In this document: piece after piece, positions 23,001-32,270 of the stretch
How the letters are laid out: each line of letters begins with the position of its first letter
Position numbering within the stretch: the stretch's first letter is position 1
Origin: Amphiura filiformis
Lineage: Eukaryota > Echinodermata > Ophiuroidea > Amphilepidida > Amphiuridae
Assembly: GCF_039555335.1 (NCBI RefSeq)
Contig: NC_092635.1
Span: 55,898,258 to 55,962,257, forward strand
DNA length: 64,000 bases
Direction of reading: 5' to 3'
The notes under the pieces: model-generated
Databases searched by the model: none
What the model was told of the DNA's origin: nothing
The model's input: only the letters and a program-made list of their open reading frames with translations
Position numbers and translations under genes: made by a program

Positions 23001-26000
23001 CAGTTGGACAACTGCTTGGTTACTGACATAGAGTATTGAAGTAATCCTGTGTGTAATTTTTGTTCATGTACAGGCGAATAATTGGAACCCAGCCAAAGAA
23101 AGCTGTTGCGCTGTGAATGTGGTCCTGGAAGGTGTTGCATGTCAGTGCATTTTGCTGTTGTGTCAGTTGGACAACTGTTTGGTTACTGACCAGTGTTTAG
23201 AGTAGAGTATTAAAGTAATCCTGTGTGCAATTTTTGTTCATTTTTATGGAGAGGATATTAAGATATGACCTTGTGAAAAATTATAAGTTTCTTTTTTGGC
23301 TTAGTGTACTTGTAAACCTTTGACCTTTCTACTTGCTTGGAAATAGAACCTGCACAATTTTTCCATGTAAGTCAGTGGTCCCAATGGACTCAGTTTGGTA
23401 TTTTGAATTTGATGAGATTTACATTATGTGATTCACTCTGATGAAACCTGCCATAAGTCGCACTCAGCCATTTTGAGATACGGCAAGTCAAGTATGTCTG
23501 GTTTTGTGGGAGCGGGTCACATACATGTACTTCTTTCACTCAAGTTCATCACCAGATTTCATCATTTAACTTGTTGGCTGCATAGTATTATTATAGTTGG
23601 CTTTCTTTTTGTTGTGATAACTGGTGGTTATATGTATTCAATCATTTGAGGTGATATAGAAGTAGATAGGACCTACATCATTTTTTTGGACATGAATTCA
23701 AACCATTTAAAATACTGGTTCATATTTGGACTTCTTCCATTTGAGTGGGTGTTTGTACTTGTTTTTCTCCCCTCATTTCACTAACTTTATGTCTGTAAGA
23801 TTTTATGATAATAGAAATGAATGTGATGTTTTATTTCAGACACCATGTTGTTTTTAGTTGGTTCCACCAAGAATTGTTTTGGCACCAGAGCAGTGATGCT
23901 GACATGTGCCTTATGGTGACGGACGGTGACGTAAGTAATAATAGTTCAGACGCCATGTTTTGAGTTGGTTCGGTAGAGCGTGGTAGCCTAACTGGTAGGC
24001 TAATCCCAAGCATTTCCTACTGGTGCTTGCTTTGGCTTTGCTTTTATTAAACTTGCTACCAGCAATAATAGCATCTTCTTTCCCTCTTTTTATTTTATCC
24101 CTCTCCACGTGGGTGTGAACTCGAACTGCAGACGACAAGTTTCAAATTTTCTTTTAAAACTTCAACAATTTCAAAATTGCACATTCTTGTACCATATTTG
24201 GAATCAGCATGGAAAATACATTAAAATGAGTACAAACAATCCTAGTTTTGGTTCAGTGGTTCTTGAGATAGCTCTTGATATTTTGAGAAAATATCTCAAA
24301 CCTTGGACTTCTTATGTTCTATCCTATGGCTAGCAGGCAGAGCATTAGAGCAGGGCTACTTTTAAGGAGGCTGTTTTTTTAAAGCAACACTAACAAACTC
24401 TCAGCTCATCACCATCTGACAAAGCCCTATACAAACATCAAATAAACATTCAATTTTATGCTTTTTGTTTTCCCCTTAGATGAATCAAAAGAGAGATGCC
24501 AAGAATATATTATATCAACTTAAGGACTATCTCAGGGACAGATGTAGTAAGTATTATATTTAAATGCACCACAATTAATAATTACCCCCCCCTTATTACA
24601 AGACAATAACTCAAAATCTATGCATCAAATTTTAAAACTGAAATAGCAAACAGAACCCATTAGAAGTAACTAGAACAAGATGTCAATATCATCACAACTG
24701 CTATTGATGGACACCTGTAGCACCACTGCCATGCAATATAAGAGTTATTACAATTCAGACTCGAAGCATTTCAACATGCTGTTGTTGTTGCTTTGAATAT
24801 ATATCATTGAATATTTGAATATATAAATACCATACCAAGTACCACCCTGAATTAATGTTCAGCAATTCTTGTGTCTATTAAATGTAGACCTTTGAAAGTT
24901 ATTTTCAAAATGTTGTAAAATCATACATCTCACATCTGTAATAGATTGCCAAAGTTATCTGTCACTATGGATTTCATAATTTTTGTGAAATCTCAACATC
25001 CGTCACTATGGATTTTATCGTATTGTTGAGATTCGTAAAATGTAATACAACCCAACTATATACAAGAAGCAATCTGGCAATTATCTTGTTAAGAAGGAGA
25101 CTAATTACTCATTGTGATGTTTATATTTGTTCCTGTTACTTCCAACTATGTGCGCTAAATAAAATTTGTATTGTTCAATATTGGAAGTTACATCATCTTT
25201 AAGCACTATGATCTGGTTTGGTTTTGTGTGTATTTTTAGGTTTTATGAGGCGTCTTCAAGTCATTCCAGCTAAGGTTCCTATCATCAAATTTACACATAA
25301 ATTTAGGTATGTACCCAATGTGGCATCACCTTTTTGCAGTTGTCCACATTTCGGTTTTTTTCTTGCATGTTTTAAAAACTTTAGCTTCAAATTAACAGTA
25401 AATTGCAAGAAATCGATGCTTCAAACCATAGCACCTTATGTGGGCTAAAACAAATTCAAAACTGGCAAAATTTAGGGAATCTTCAAAAAAGTAAAGAAAA
25501 ACTTAAGAACTGTTAACAATTCTTACAAGACTCTTAAAATGAGTGGGGAAAATACTTTTATTTTAAATGAATAGACATGATTGATTTGACACAGGGGCTA
25601 TTTTCCTTCAAGGGTGCAGTATCCAAGTAAGCAACCTTAATGTCAAAAGTCTTGCAACTTTCTGCTGAATATAGGTGTTTGTATAGCTTCAGACTGAGTT
25701 TGCTTTTATCGTCTTTTAATTTTCAGTGGCTTAGAGTGTGATCTTAATATCAACAATGCTACGGTAAGTACACATTTATCAATCTTATGTTACCAGTTGG
25801 ATAGCTAGTAGCATGTTTTGGATGTATCATTAGAAATTTATCGAATCCCCCAGAGAGGGAATGTTATATTCTCTTGATGTTGATCATCTTTGTCCTTGAA
25901 GGATGACAATTTTAAAAAGGATGACATTTTTCACACTATTTTCTTCCATTTACAGGGCATTAGAAACACACATCTACTTCAAACTTACGCTAAATGTAAG

Positions 26001-29000
26001 TAAATAGTTGTCAACAGAAAGTGTTATAGATGAGGGGATATCAAACTGCTGACCAACTGCTTGGCAATGTTGAGGACCAATGCTTGGGGAACCTTGGGCA
26101 TGTGCTGTTATCATGTTGGTCAATTCCTAGCTGGTGCTGCTGTCACCTCATCTATACTTCTTTCAGTTGTATCAAAATTATTAGCTTGTTTTGTTTTATT
26201 TGAGCTATTATACATCTAAACATTTTTAATTTCCTTTCACTGTAAATTTTGTGCCACTCAGTCTCTGATACAAATCACATATATATGTAGTATCCAAAAC
26301 AGCAAGTAAAATTAGATACATTTGTCATTTCATATTTTTTATGTACTGTAATGATTTGTCAAGACGATTACCATAAAAGTGGCATTATTTGTAACCACTG
26401 AAAAATTGCAATGTTGATTTTATAGGTTTATGAATCTGATGAAACATGAAAAAATAAACAGAAAACCATAACGTTATATACTTCTTTTCTCTTGTTTTTA
26501 GTGGACCAACGTGTAGCTCCTTTAGTCCTGATAATAAAGCAATGGGCAAGTCAATGTGGTATTAATGATGCTAGTCAGGGGACACTATCTAGTTACTCTT
26601 GGGTTCTCATGGTGCTAAACTACTTACAGGGTAAGTACTGATGAGAAATTATACAAGGAGAAGTCAGACACTGTAAAGCCCCATACAATATACTACGGGA
26701 AATCCGCCATATTGTATTTTCACCCATGGGAACAAAAATAGTGTACAGTCTGAAATTGAAGAATACTTGGCACTTTCAAGCATATCAAAGGCTGGCCTAA
26801 GTGTGATGAGCGCATGGTGAAACAATCCGACAAAAGTTCTCACAATGTAAACCAATAAATTTAGCAAAAATTTGCTGTACAAGTCACTCAATGCTGCAGT
26901 ATGTCTTCATCTTGTCCAAGAAGTAGATTTGATTTATATCTGTATAATATTTGCAAGACAGCCATGAGATTCAGCGTATGTAAACTACTAGTTGCATCTC
27001 AGTTTGTGTGTAATTTTTCCAATAACATTTTCTTTGATCTCTTTTCAAATATAGTCCGCTGCGACCCTCCAGTGCTACCTGCATTACAACAGAAATACTC
27101 AGTAAGTATTGACTTCATTCAATATTCTGTAAGTTGTTGATATTCCCCCCTCCCCTCTCTGGGCAAGAAAACTTGGGACAAAAGGCTCAAAATACCTGGA
27201 CGAAATTGCCTAAAAGTTGTAATGTACATCTTCCTTTTGCCTGGTTTAAGGCCACAATTGTACTAAATTTGGCCCATTTTAGCATTGAAATTGTGTGCGT
27301 GGCAGACATTTTCAATATGCGTAGCCGTTGCCGGTGACATTGGACGTTGTATACGAAAAATCATAAATCTGAATTTTATCTCAACCCCTTCCCCCCACCT
27401 TTACATTCTTTAGCATTGTGGCAAAAACAATTGAGTGAACAATTAACAATTTTAGTCAGCAAACATTCTAGCGACAGGCTTGTAAAACATTTTGCCCTTT
27501 GCCCTCCTCCCGTCTTGGTGGTCCTGGTACACCCCTGGAACTTTATTGTTAATATAACTAGCACTGATATTGACTAAAATCCTATTGAATCAGTAAGTAG
27601 CTGAAAAATTTTCATAACTCCTTTATATTTTATTCCTTCATTTTCTTTTCCTCCTCAGAGTACATTCAGCCAGTTTTCTAACGTCCGGCAATTTCACGGC
27701 ATCGATCCAAGCTCCCCACTTCCATCACACATCAATTACCAATCCCAGAACAAGCAAGATGTTGGGACACTACTCAGAGGATTCTTTGAATATTATGCCA
27801 ATGAGTTTGACTTCAGCAGTGGAGTCATGTGCGTCAGGATGGGGAAGGTGCTTCATTTGAATCAAGTCAGGATGAACGGGGGAGACTGGCTTGGCAAATA
27901 TATCTTCATCGAAGGTACGTAAGGTTTGGGAGGCCTGAGGGAGGTTGTTGGGTTGTGCTTGGTTTCCCATGCTCATGCTAGCCTAAAAGGGCTACAACAT
28001 CATAAACATAATCCCTGTGCAGAACCTTAAGATCCCCAAAAGAAAGTTTCTTCTGTGACTTTTGGTGATTTATTTCAAAAAAATACACAGGGTTTTGTTA
28101 AGATTTACATTCCTCAAAATATGCATACATTTTAGTGCAATTGACTACAAAACAAATAACCAATCAAGCGTAAAAAATGTCTTCTTTGTTGAGCATTGAT
28201 TTTCCTCTCCTTTATTTTTTTCCTTAGGAAGGGTCATGTCTTGAAAAACCAGGACAAAATTAACCAAAAGGCAACACATATAATTTATAGCATTAAAATT
28301 GCCAATTTTCCATTTGTCGTGGTAATGTAATTTTGTCAGCGGATCAGCAGGATGATTTGAAATTTTGTTTCCCCCCTCCCCGTCTTAGTGTCCCTAATAC
28401 TCCTCTATGCCCCTTAAAATCTAATCTAATTAAAGATGAGAGTGTCCATCTCTCTTTCAAAGCAATTAAATGCTTTGTCCAATGACACAACACATTGGCA
28501 GTGATGTGATATGAACCAACAACCCTTTGACAAATTATTAAGACACACCGTGCTGAAATTGAATGAATTAGTTCTGAAAGAACAAAACCAGTTTTAAAGT
28601 GACACTTAAAATCAATTTGAGGTACACCGTTTTGAAAAAATGTTAATAGGCATGAATTATCCTTGTGTTAATAGTTAATAAATAGGTAAAGGAATTGAAC
28701 CTACATTTTTTAACAGGACTGTGTGCACATCTCTTTTTCCTTAGCGATTAGGCCAGATTCCACTGTAAAATGTTGCTGTGACAGTGTTTCCTTCCCGGGA
28801 TCCCAGCATTTAAGAATGCTGGTACCCATTTATACACCTGGGTGGAGAGGAGTAATTCAGATAAAGTGTCTTTCTCAAGGGTACAACATGATGGCGTTGC
28901 CAGAGATCGAACCCGCAACCTTCCGATTATGAGTCGGAGCCTGTTCCGCTCAGCCATTGTGCTCCCCAGTTAATATTGTCTTTATAATAAACAATTGTTG

Positions 29001-29159
29001 TGATATTGATTTGCAGAGCCATTTGATATGACCAATACGGCAAGAGCTGTGTACAAGATAGAGAAATTCATGGTTATCAGGAAAGAAATCAGGTACATCA
29101 ACGCCAAGTTCATGAGACATGGTCCAGATGTGAAAATCTCAAGAATTCTGGACAAGTAA
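10787..29159 (+). CDS. TENT2: GLD2-type cytoplasmic poly(A) RNA polymerase (complete gene, 12 coding exons)
   Basis: The spliced exons encode about 614 residues homologous to animal GLD2/TENT2 (PAPD4), a non-canonical nucleotidyltransferase that adds adenosines to cytoplasmic mRNAs and some microRNAs. A low-complexity N-terminal half with basic clusters (PKKKKVEHSK) precedes the conserved core. Visible core features are LFLVGS, the catalytic SDAD aspartate pair, AKVPIIKF, the third aspartate in ECDLNINN, the WASQCGINDASQGTLSSYSW block, GFFEYYANEFDF (PAP-associated domain) and EPFDMTNTARAV near the end. Exons are 10787..11061, 18977..19553, 20940..21054, 23840..23930, 24480..24546, 25240..25306, 25727..25763, 25956..25995, 26502..26630, 27055..27101, 27659..27914 and 29017..29159. 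All junctions are GT-AG with matching phases, apart from one base missing in exon 4. The start ATG at 10787 gives the longest frame; the N-terminus of this family is poorly conserved, so it is less certain. Confidence 0.93.
11189..11440 (+). mobile_element. tRNA-derived SINE in TENT2 intron 1
   Basis: A tRNA-like head shows an A-box-like TGGCACAGCGGT near 11192 and a B-box-like GGTTTGAGGCC at 11235, with CTCACAGTCGGAAGATTGCA between. A body with CACTTGGGCAAGGCGCCTTG follows, a motif common in tRNA-derived SINEs. The 3' end is not sharp. It is non-coding. Confidence 0.7.
11669..11853 (+). repeat. DIRS left inverted terminal repeat
   Basis: Starts AGACTCAGTACACCGGTCGA and runs to about TCACCCCTTATCC. 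It is the reverse complement of 18747..18925 with few differences, including the shared GGTGACGTCACAC segment. Its outermost 50 or so bases are also represented, inverted, in the internal complementary region. Confidence 0.92.
12475..15400 (+). pseudogene. DIRS gag-like ORF1 region, frame-broken
   Basis: The N-terminal part (12475..12690) contains DPHPLCYSHRDCSKSNKCAS and IGLSDIHFEDLE, the Cys/His arrangement often found at the start of DIRS ORF1 proteins. After frame breaks the reading continues as a long low-complexity Gly/Ser/Thr-rich stretch (12996..13763), a Ser/Glu-rich acidic patch (about 14275..14370), then a helical and basic C-terminal part (14647..15260). At least four frame changes are needed, so no intact ORF1 protein is predicted. 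Function is assigned by position and pattern only. Confidence 0.65.
15560..16320 (+). pseudogene. DIRS reverse transcriptase, frame-broken
   Basis: Conserved RT blocks are visible in two frames: STFFLAPKKTGDWRPILNLK with PLSEFI near 15700..15790, then SLDLSDAYLHV at about 15860, and the active-site block CYLDDWF at about 16045..16065 in the other frame. The spacing fits a DIRS RT. The frame change lies between the palm aspartate block and the YLDD block, so the domain cannot be translated in one piece here. Confidence 0.85.
16321..17211 (+). pseudogene. DIRS RNase H and adjacent conserved block, frame-broken
   Basis: RNase H signatures appear as EAEFHINLLELWAVERTLQH (about 16620) and QADNTTVVAYLNRQG (about 16710) in different frames, then ITLRAMHIAGVTNILADDLS (about 16830). 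The downstream block IDLFASHRNHQLPVY ... MTAYAFPDL (16970..17100) is the segment that regularly follows RNase H in DIRS elements. Frame changes split it. Confidence 0.82.
17212..18307 (+). pseudogene. DIRS tyrosine recombinase, frame-broken
   Basis: The N-terminal helical part (LPSVTYSQRLAPYYAWCDER, about 17390) and the block around the first catalytic arginine (ALASGRRCSELHAVS, about 17770..17815) are readable in two frames. The C-terminal part, where the second Arg/His pair and the tyrosine should be, is badly decayed: only a GVPIEEICQAVSW-like segment at about 18180 is recognisable and a stop lies just before it. The enzyme would join the circular cDNA to the target; this copy is inferred inactive. 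Confidence 0.8.
18568..18692 (+). repeat. DIRS internal complementary region
   Basis: The segment equals the reverse complement of the element's left end followed directly by the reverse complement of its right end, with the junction between 18627 and 18628 (CTGAGTCT|AGTCCCAAAC). This is the diagnostic internal complementary region that templates completion of DIRS circles. It shows the true outer boundaries to be near 11669 and 18947. Confidence 0.93.
18747..18947 (+). repeat. DIRS right inverted terminal repeat
   Basis: Reverse complement of the left repeat, plus an outer extension of about 22 bases (ACCAAACATTTTAGTTTGGG and ACT) that is absent from the left end but present in the internal complementary region. 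It ends 29 bases before TENT2 exon 2. Confidence 0.92.
18977..19553 (+). CDS. TENT2: TENT2 coding exon 2
   Basis: A 577-base exon with acceptor ccaaag and donor ACG|gtaaga. It joins exon 1 as AG|A CCA AGT. It encodes a Ser/Pro/Lys-rich disordered region containing EQPKKKKVEHSK, which resembles a monopartite nuclear-localisation signal, and a (S)8 tract. Only 29 bases separate it from the upstream DIRS element. Confidence 0.87.
20676..20804. mobile_element. Short foldback repeat, family B, copy 1 (degenerate)
   Basis: Begins CTATTCCAGTTGAAATCC and ends GGATTTCAACTCAAATAGC, inverted ends shared with copies at 29622, 48193, 49341, 56095 and 58128. Lies in a TENT2 intron. Confidence 0.7.
20940..21054 (+). 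CDS. TENT2: TENT2 coding exon 3
   Basis: A 115-base exon encoding LAEQILSRYQETKQQDHDLR followed by RKEVMRVQLENVIHEVMP, the helix leading into the catalytic palm of GLD2 enzymes. Donor CAT|gtaagt, phase 1. Confidence 0.93.
21862..22252. mobile_element. TTAA-flanked foldback MITE (GGTGGTACTACACCCC family)
   Basis: A 391-base foldback element in TENT2 intron 3. The left arm GGTGGTACTACACCCC continues through an inverted match of about 45 bases to the right arm ending GGGGTGTAGTACCACC, with further internal pairing. TTAA is present on both sides (21858..21861 and 22253..22256). Piggybac-type mobilisation is inferred from the target duplication. It is unrelated in sequence to the other TTAA family near UPF1. 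Confidence 0.85.
22713..23308. mobile_element. Large foldback element in TENT2 intron 3
   Basis: Arms beginning TACACTAAGCCAAAAAAGAA at 22713 and ending with the inverse at 23308 pair over about 50 bases. Inside is a second inverted duplication: GGACCACATTCACAGCGCAA and GGCTGGGTTCCAATTATTCG near 22900..22950 recur inverted near 23070..23130, and CAGTTGGACAACTG occurs at 23000 and 23165. No open frame of note. Most likely a non-autonomous element. Confidence 0.72.
23840..23930 (+). CDS. TENT2: TENT2 coding exon 4 (catalytic aspartates), one base missing
   Basis: The exon encodes TMLFLVGSTKNCFGTR, then SDADMCLMVTDGD in the next frame. These match the GLD2 nucleotidyltransferase G-S motif and catalytic D-x-D. 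Between AGA (23887..23889) and AGT (23892..23894) only two bases, GC, are present where a serine codon is expected. The exon is 91 bases, whereas the flanking phases require 92. The acceptor (tttcag) and donor (GAC|gtaagt) are good. As written, the frame terminates soon after the break. Confidence 0.9.
24480..24546 (+). CDS. TENT2: TENT2 coding exon 5
   Basis: 67 bases encoding MNQKRDAKNILYQLKDYLRD plus RC, matching the helix after the catalytic aspartates. Phase 0 in, phase 1 out (gatgtA|gtaagt). Confidence 0.93.
25240..25306 (+). CDS. TENT2: TENT2 coding exon 6
   Basis: 67 bases encoding FMRRLQVIPAKVPIIKFTHK F. AKVPI(I/V)KF is strongly conserved in GLD2 enzymes. Donor AG|gtatgt, phase 2. 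Confidence 0.94.
25727..25763 (+). CDS. TENT2: TENT2 coding exon 7 (third catalytic Asp)
   Basis: A 37-base micro-exon encoding SGLECDLNINNAT. The aspartate in CDLNIN is the third catalytic metal-binding carboxylate of the nucleotidyltransferase fold. Acceptor tttcag, donor ACG|gtaagt. Confidence 0.93.
25956..25995 (+). CDS. TENT2: TENT2 coding exon 8
   Basis: A 40-base exon encoding GIRNTHLLQTYAK, aligned to the start of the GLD2 central domain (GIRNTFLLRTYA in vertebrates). Phase 0 in, phase 1 out. Confidence 0.93.
26502..26630 (+). CDS. TENT2: TENT2 coding exon 9
   Basis: 129 bases encoding LDQRVAPLVLIIKQWASQCG then INDASQGTLSSYSWVLMVLN YLQ, the most conserved block of the central domain. 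Donor CAGG|gtaagt, phase 1. Confidence 0.95.
27055..27101 (+). CDS. TENT2: TENT2 coding exon 10
   Basis: 47 bases encoding VRCDPPVLPALQQKYS, matching PEPILPSLQ of vertebrate GLD2. Phase 0 out (TCA|gtaagt). Confidence 0.92.
27659..27914 (+). CDS. TENT2: TENT2 coding exon 11 (PAP-associated domain)
   Basis: 256 bases encoding STFSQFSNVRQFHGID, QDVGTLLRGFFEYYANEFDF and WLGKYIFIEG. The LL.GF..YYA.EFD pattern is the PAP-associated domain signature. Acceptor cctcag, donor GAAG|gtacgt, phase 1. Confidence 0.95.
28745..28966 (-). mobile_element. tRNA-derived SINE in the last TENT2 intron
   Basis: On the minus strand it reads as a tRNA-like head: A box TGGCTGAGCGGA (28945..28956) and B box GGTTCGATCTC (28903..28913), with CATAATCGGAAGGTTGCGGG between them. 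The body contains CCTTGAGAAAGACACTTTAT and CCACCCAGGTGTATAAATGG, typical of tRNA-derived SINEs in marine invertebrate deuterostomes. It is a SINE rather than a functional tRNA because the acceptor stem and 3' end are not tRNA-like. Confidence 0.82.
29017..29159 (+). CDS. TENT2: TENT2 coding exon 12 with stop
   Basis: 143 bases encoding EPFDMTNTARAVYKIEKFMV and a basic tail ending RILDK, then TAA at 29157..29159. EPFD.TNTARAV is conserved in GLD2. The 3' UTR extends right; I could not fix the poly(A) site. Confidence 0.95.
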
Positions 29160-29621
29160 AACCCAAGACACAGGAGATCATCTTGATCATAATCATCATC
29201 GATGTGGAAACAACGATGTTGGCAGAAAGATGAGGATTATCTGAGAGCACCTGGAAGGCTGAGGCAAGAGCAGAACTTCAAGAATTGAAGAAGATTATAG
29301 CAATGATGAACTGGTAGTGCGTTATTCTGTGTATTTTTCCATTACACAAGACACGTCAGGTGAAAACACATGCATGTTTCATTACGTTGGTTATTGATAC
29401 CCCATCGTGCAGTGTCAAAATGACAAAATCATTTAACTCGGTAAAGGTATATTTTCACTTATCAAAAGTCATACATAGAGAGTTATCTAATAATATTTTT
29501 AGGCTATGAGTGGCAGGTGTGTCAAATTTTTAAAATATCTTGTTGGATATTATTGGATTTTTAACCAAAAATCATGTTCCATATTTTAGTTTTGGAATCA
29601 AGCTTAATCTGTGTACACATT

Positions 29622-29810
29622 GGGCTATTGGATTTGAAATCCATACACCCCCTATGTAAGACAGGACCTTAATCTCCCACACAGTAATAGATTTTAAATG
29701 GAGTCACCCATTCAGGTAACCCCATTTGAAATTCACACTCCCCGAGTCCCTGTGTGGGAGATTAAGGTCATGTCTTCCATAGGGGTGTATGGATTTCAAC
29801 TGGAATAGCC
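29622..29810. mobile_element. Foldback repeat, family B, copy 2
   Basis: Begins GGGCTATTGGATTTGAAATC and ends GGATTTCAACTGGAATAGCC. Internal arms with ACCTTAATCTCCCACACAG and GGGAGATTAAGGTCATGTC also pair, so the whole unit folds back on itself. Confidence 0.82.
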
Positions 29811-30181
29811 TATTTATTGAAACTGCTGCACATTATATATGTGTCACATGTTTTTTGACCTGCGCATGCCTTTATGATGAACAAAATTTGGGCAAGTGAA
29901 AACATAAGACAGCTCAGTGACAAATAGAAGTAAAGATTGATAATGTAGTGTTTGCTCTTTCTCAAACAAGTTTATAATGTCAAATCAGTTTGGATTAAGT
30001 GCCACATTGTAGGATAGAGCTGCAGGTGGCAATGACCTTTGATTTATTTGAGGCCAATGTGATAACAACTTGCATTATGTTATGGAATAGTGGTTGTAAG
30101 ATTAACTCCACCTGTCTCCTTTATTTTGGGTAATTAATTGCCTGTATGCTTCATTCTTTAGGCTCTAGATATGATACCCTG

Positions 30182-30473
30182 GTGATACCCCTGGGCAGTG
30201 GTATAGCTAGGAGAGAAAGGGAGGGAGGCATTCTAGATCGATTCTGCGCCCCATCAAAGTCAAAATTTGTGTGTGTTTCACACATATTTCTAACATAAAT
30301 AGTCCTATGAAAGACCCTTTTAAGACTAAAATTTAACTGGATTATAACCAAATTAGTATATTTGTGTAAATGGTTGCTCACTATGCACGCATTCGTTTCA
30401 GGAATTGGGAGGGCCATTCTGTATCCTAGTCCCTGGGCGCCACAACCCCTAGCTATGCCACCCCAGGGGTCAC
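30182..30473. mobile_element. Foldback element with GTGATACCCCTGGG ends
   Basis: Left arm GTGATACCCCTGGGCAGTGG then TATAGCTAGG (30182..30211) pairs with CCTAGCTATGCCACCCCAGG then GGTCAC (30448..30473). Additional similarity continues inward. Non-coding. Confidence 0.72.
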
Positions 30474-31890
30474 TCAAATGTGACAGTGATAATGTATACA
30501 TGCGTGGCCAATTTTTTAACACAACATCCCCTACAGCAAAAATACCCACTAAACAAGAAAATCTGAACTCAATGTATACCACCCACAACGATTTTTCCAT
30601 GATCAGCAATACTACCTTGTTTCCTGAAAATGTGTTGTTGTTTTTTAACCCCTAAATGGGTCAAACAGTTACAAGTGTTAAGAATTTCCTTGATGTCTTT
30701 ACTTGGTTAAGTGGGTCAGCATCAGGACTGTTAACAAGATAATTGCTTTAAACTTCCAAAGGGTGATGTCAACCTACTGAATTTGACTTCTAAATAAGAA
30801 GCAATGATAAACTTAATCAGTGTGTGAAAAACAAAGTAAAATATAATCATTTGTTATATGAAAGGCTCCATTCATATATCTTGCATTTTAGCATGTTTTT
30901 GACCAAGCAGATTTAAACTAGTTTTTGAATCAATGCTGAGCATCATAAAAATATGCCAGGGGAATTTCAAATATTTTTCTTTTCAAATATTTTTCTAAAA
31001 AATCATGCCTCCTCCTTTTGTGACTCACAAAAAATTTCAGGTCTCCCTGATTATCAAATAAATATTATTTTATTTTAAACTTTTTTCCCATGAAAAATGT
31101 TTGCGCTTCCCCTTTGGAAGATTTGGAAATATCTTCAAATGGAATGAACATGTTAGGCAGAACTTTTGTATTTCATACACCCTATGAGAAAGATTCAATC
31201 TCAATTTGAATCTTCTACAGAGGGAGGGTGAGTTTCAAATATAGTTAGTTAATTCCATTTGAAATTGAGAAGTTATAATTCTTGCCAGTTGATTTATCAG
31301 GTAGCCTACATTTTTGGTTTGTTTGTTATTTGTGAACAAAAATGTTATCGTAACAAATATTCACCTAAAATAAAGGTATAGACAAATCCGACATGCCAAA
31401 TGATGGTTAGAATTAAGTCAGCCATAGCTGGGGGCCATCCGCACCAAACTAGCTTAGTTAGTTTGCCCACTGTCGCAAGCGCATCAGAGCAAGTGCCGTG
31501 TCATGGGAGCGGTAAACGCTGCACGCATATATGATACTGGCATCGCGTAAAATGGGGCATAGCCGGCAGTGAGGTGTAGGAATGTAGCTCGTCTGATTCG
31601 TCTATAACCATCATGACAGCATACTCGGCGTTAGCCTTGTATCAAGACAGGGATCATACAACTTACGGAATAAAGCTGTATCATCACACAAAGAAGTGGT
31701 GACAATAGGCTAATTTGGTGTATGTCTACATGAAGGATAGACCTTATGTAGATTTAACTTAACCTATTAATTAGTATCCTTGGGGAACAAACCAAAAGAT
31801 CGATGAAGCCCTATATAAATAACTTGTTTCTTTTCATACCTGGCCCCTCCCAACCAGATATGAATAAAAACAGGATCAACAGAATCAACA

Positions 31891-32270
31891 TTTTTTAGAC
31901 CCTTCCTCCCTCCCTAATGAAACTGTTTTGTTATTACATTTATCTTTTGGTTTGTCCCTTATAGTAGAACTGAATATAACCGAAATAGTACAGAATGGAA
32001 TGCAGGCCCAGATGCAGGTCTGTACTGCTGCCGTGTGTAGTCAAGTCATACATGACTGGGGGTATCATCGGCTTATTTTCCAACTTAAACATTTTTAGGC
32101 CCTCCTCCCTAATGAAACTAGTTTTGTTCCTACATTGATCTTTTGGTTTGTCCCTTATAGTAGAACTGAATATAACGGAAATAGTACGGAATGGGACAAA
32201 GATCTGTACCGCTGCCATGTGTAGTCAAGTCTTGCATGACTACAGAGGTATCATCGGCTCATTTGCCAAC
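31891..32270. repeat. Direct duplication of about 185 bases
   Basis: 31891..32084 and 32091..32270 are two diverged tandem copies, both containing ATCTTTTGGTTTGTCCCTTA, TAGTAGAACTGAATATAAC and GTGTAGTCAAGTC. The second lacks about 15 bases near TGCAGGCCCAGATGCAGG. No function seen. Confidence 0.85.

Noticed and set aside
28745-28966. A functional tRNA gene
   Set aside because: A and B boxes are present, but the tRNA acceptor stem and 3' end are not, and a SINE body follows.
30151-30609. A 152-codon minus-strand open frame
   Set aside because: It crosses both arms of a foldback repeat and has no recognisable domain or coding bias.
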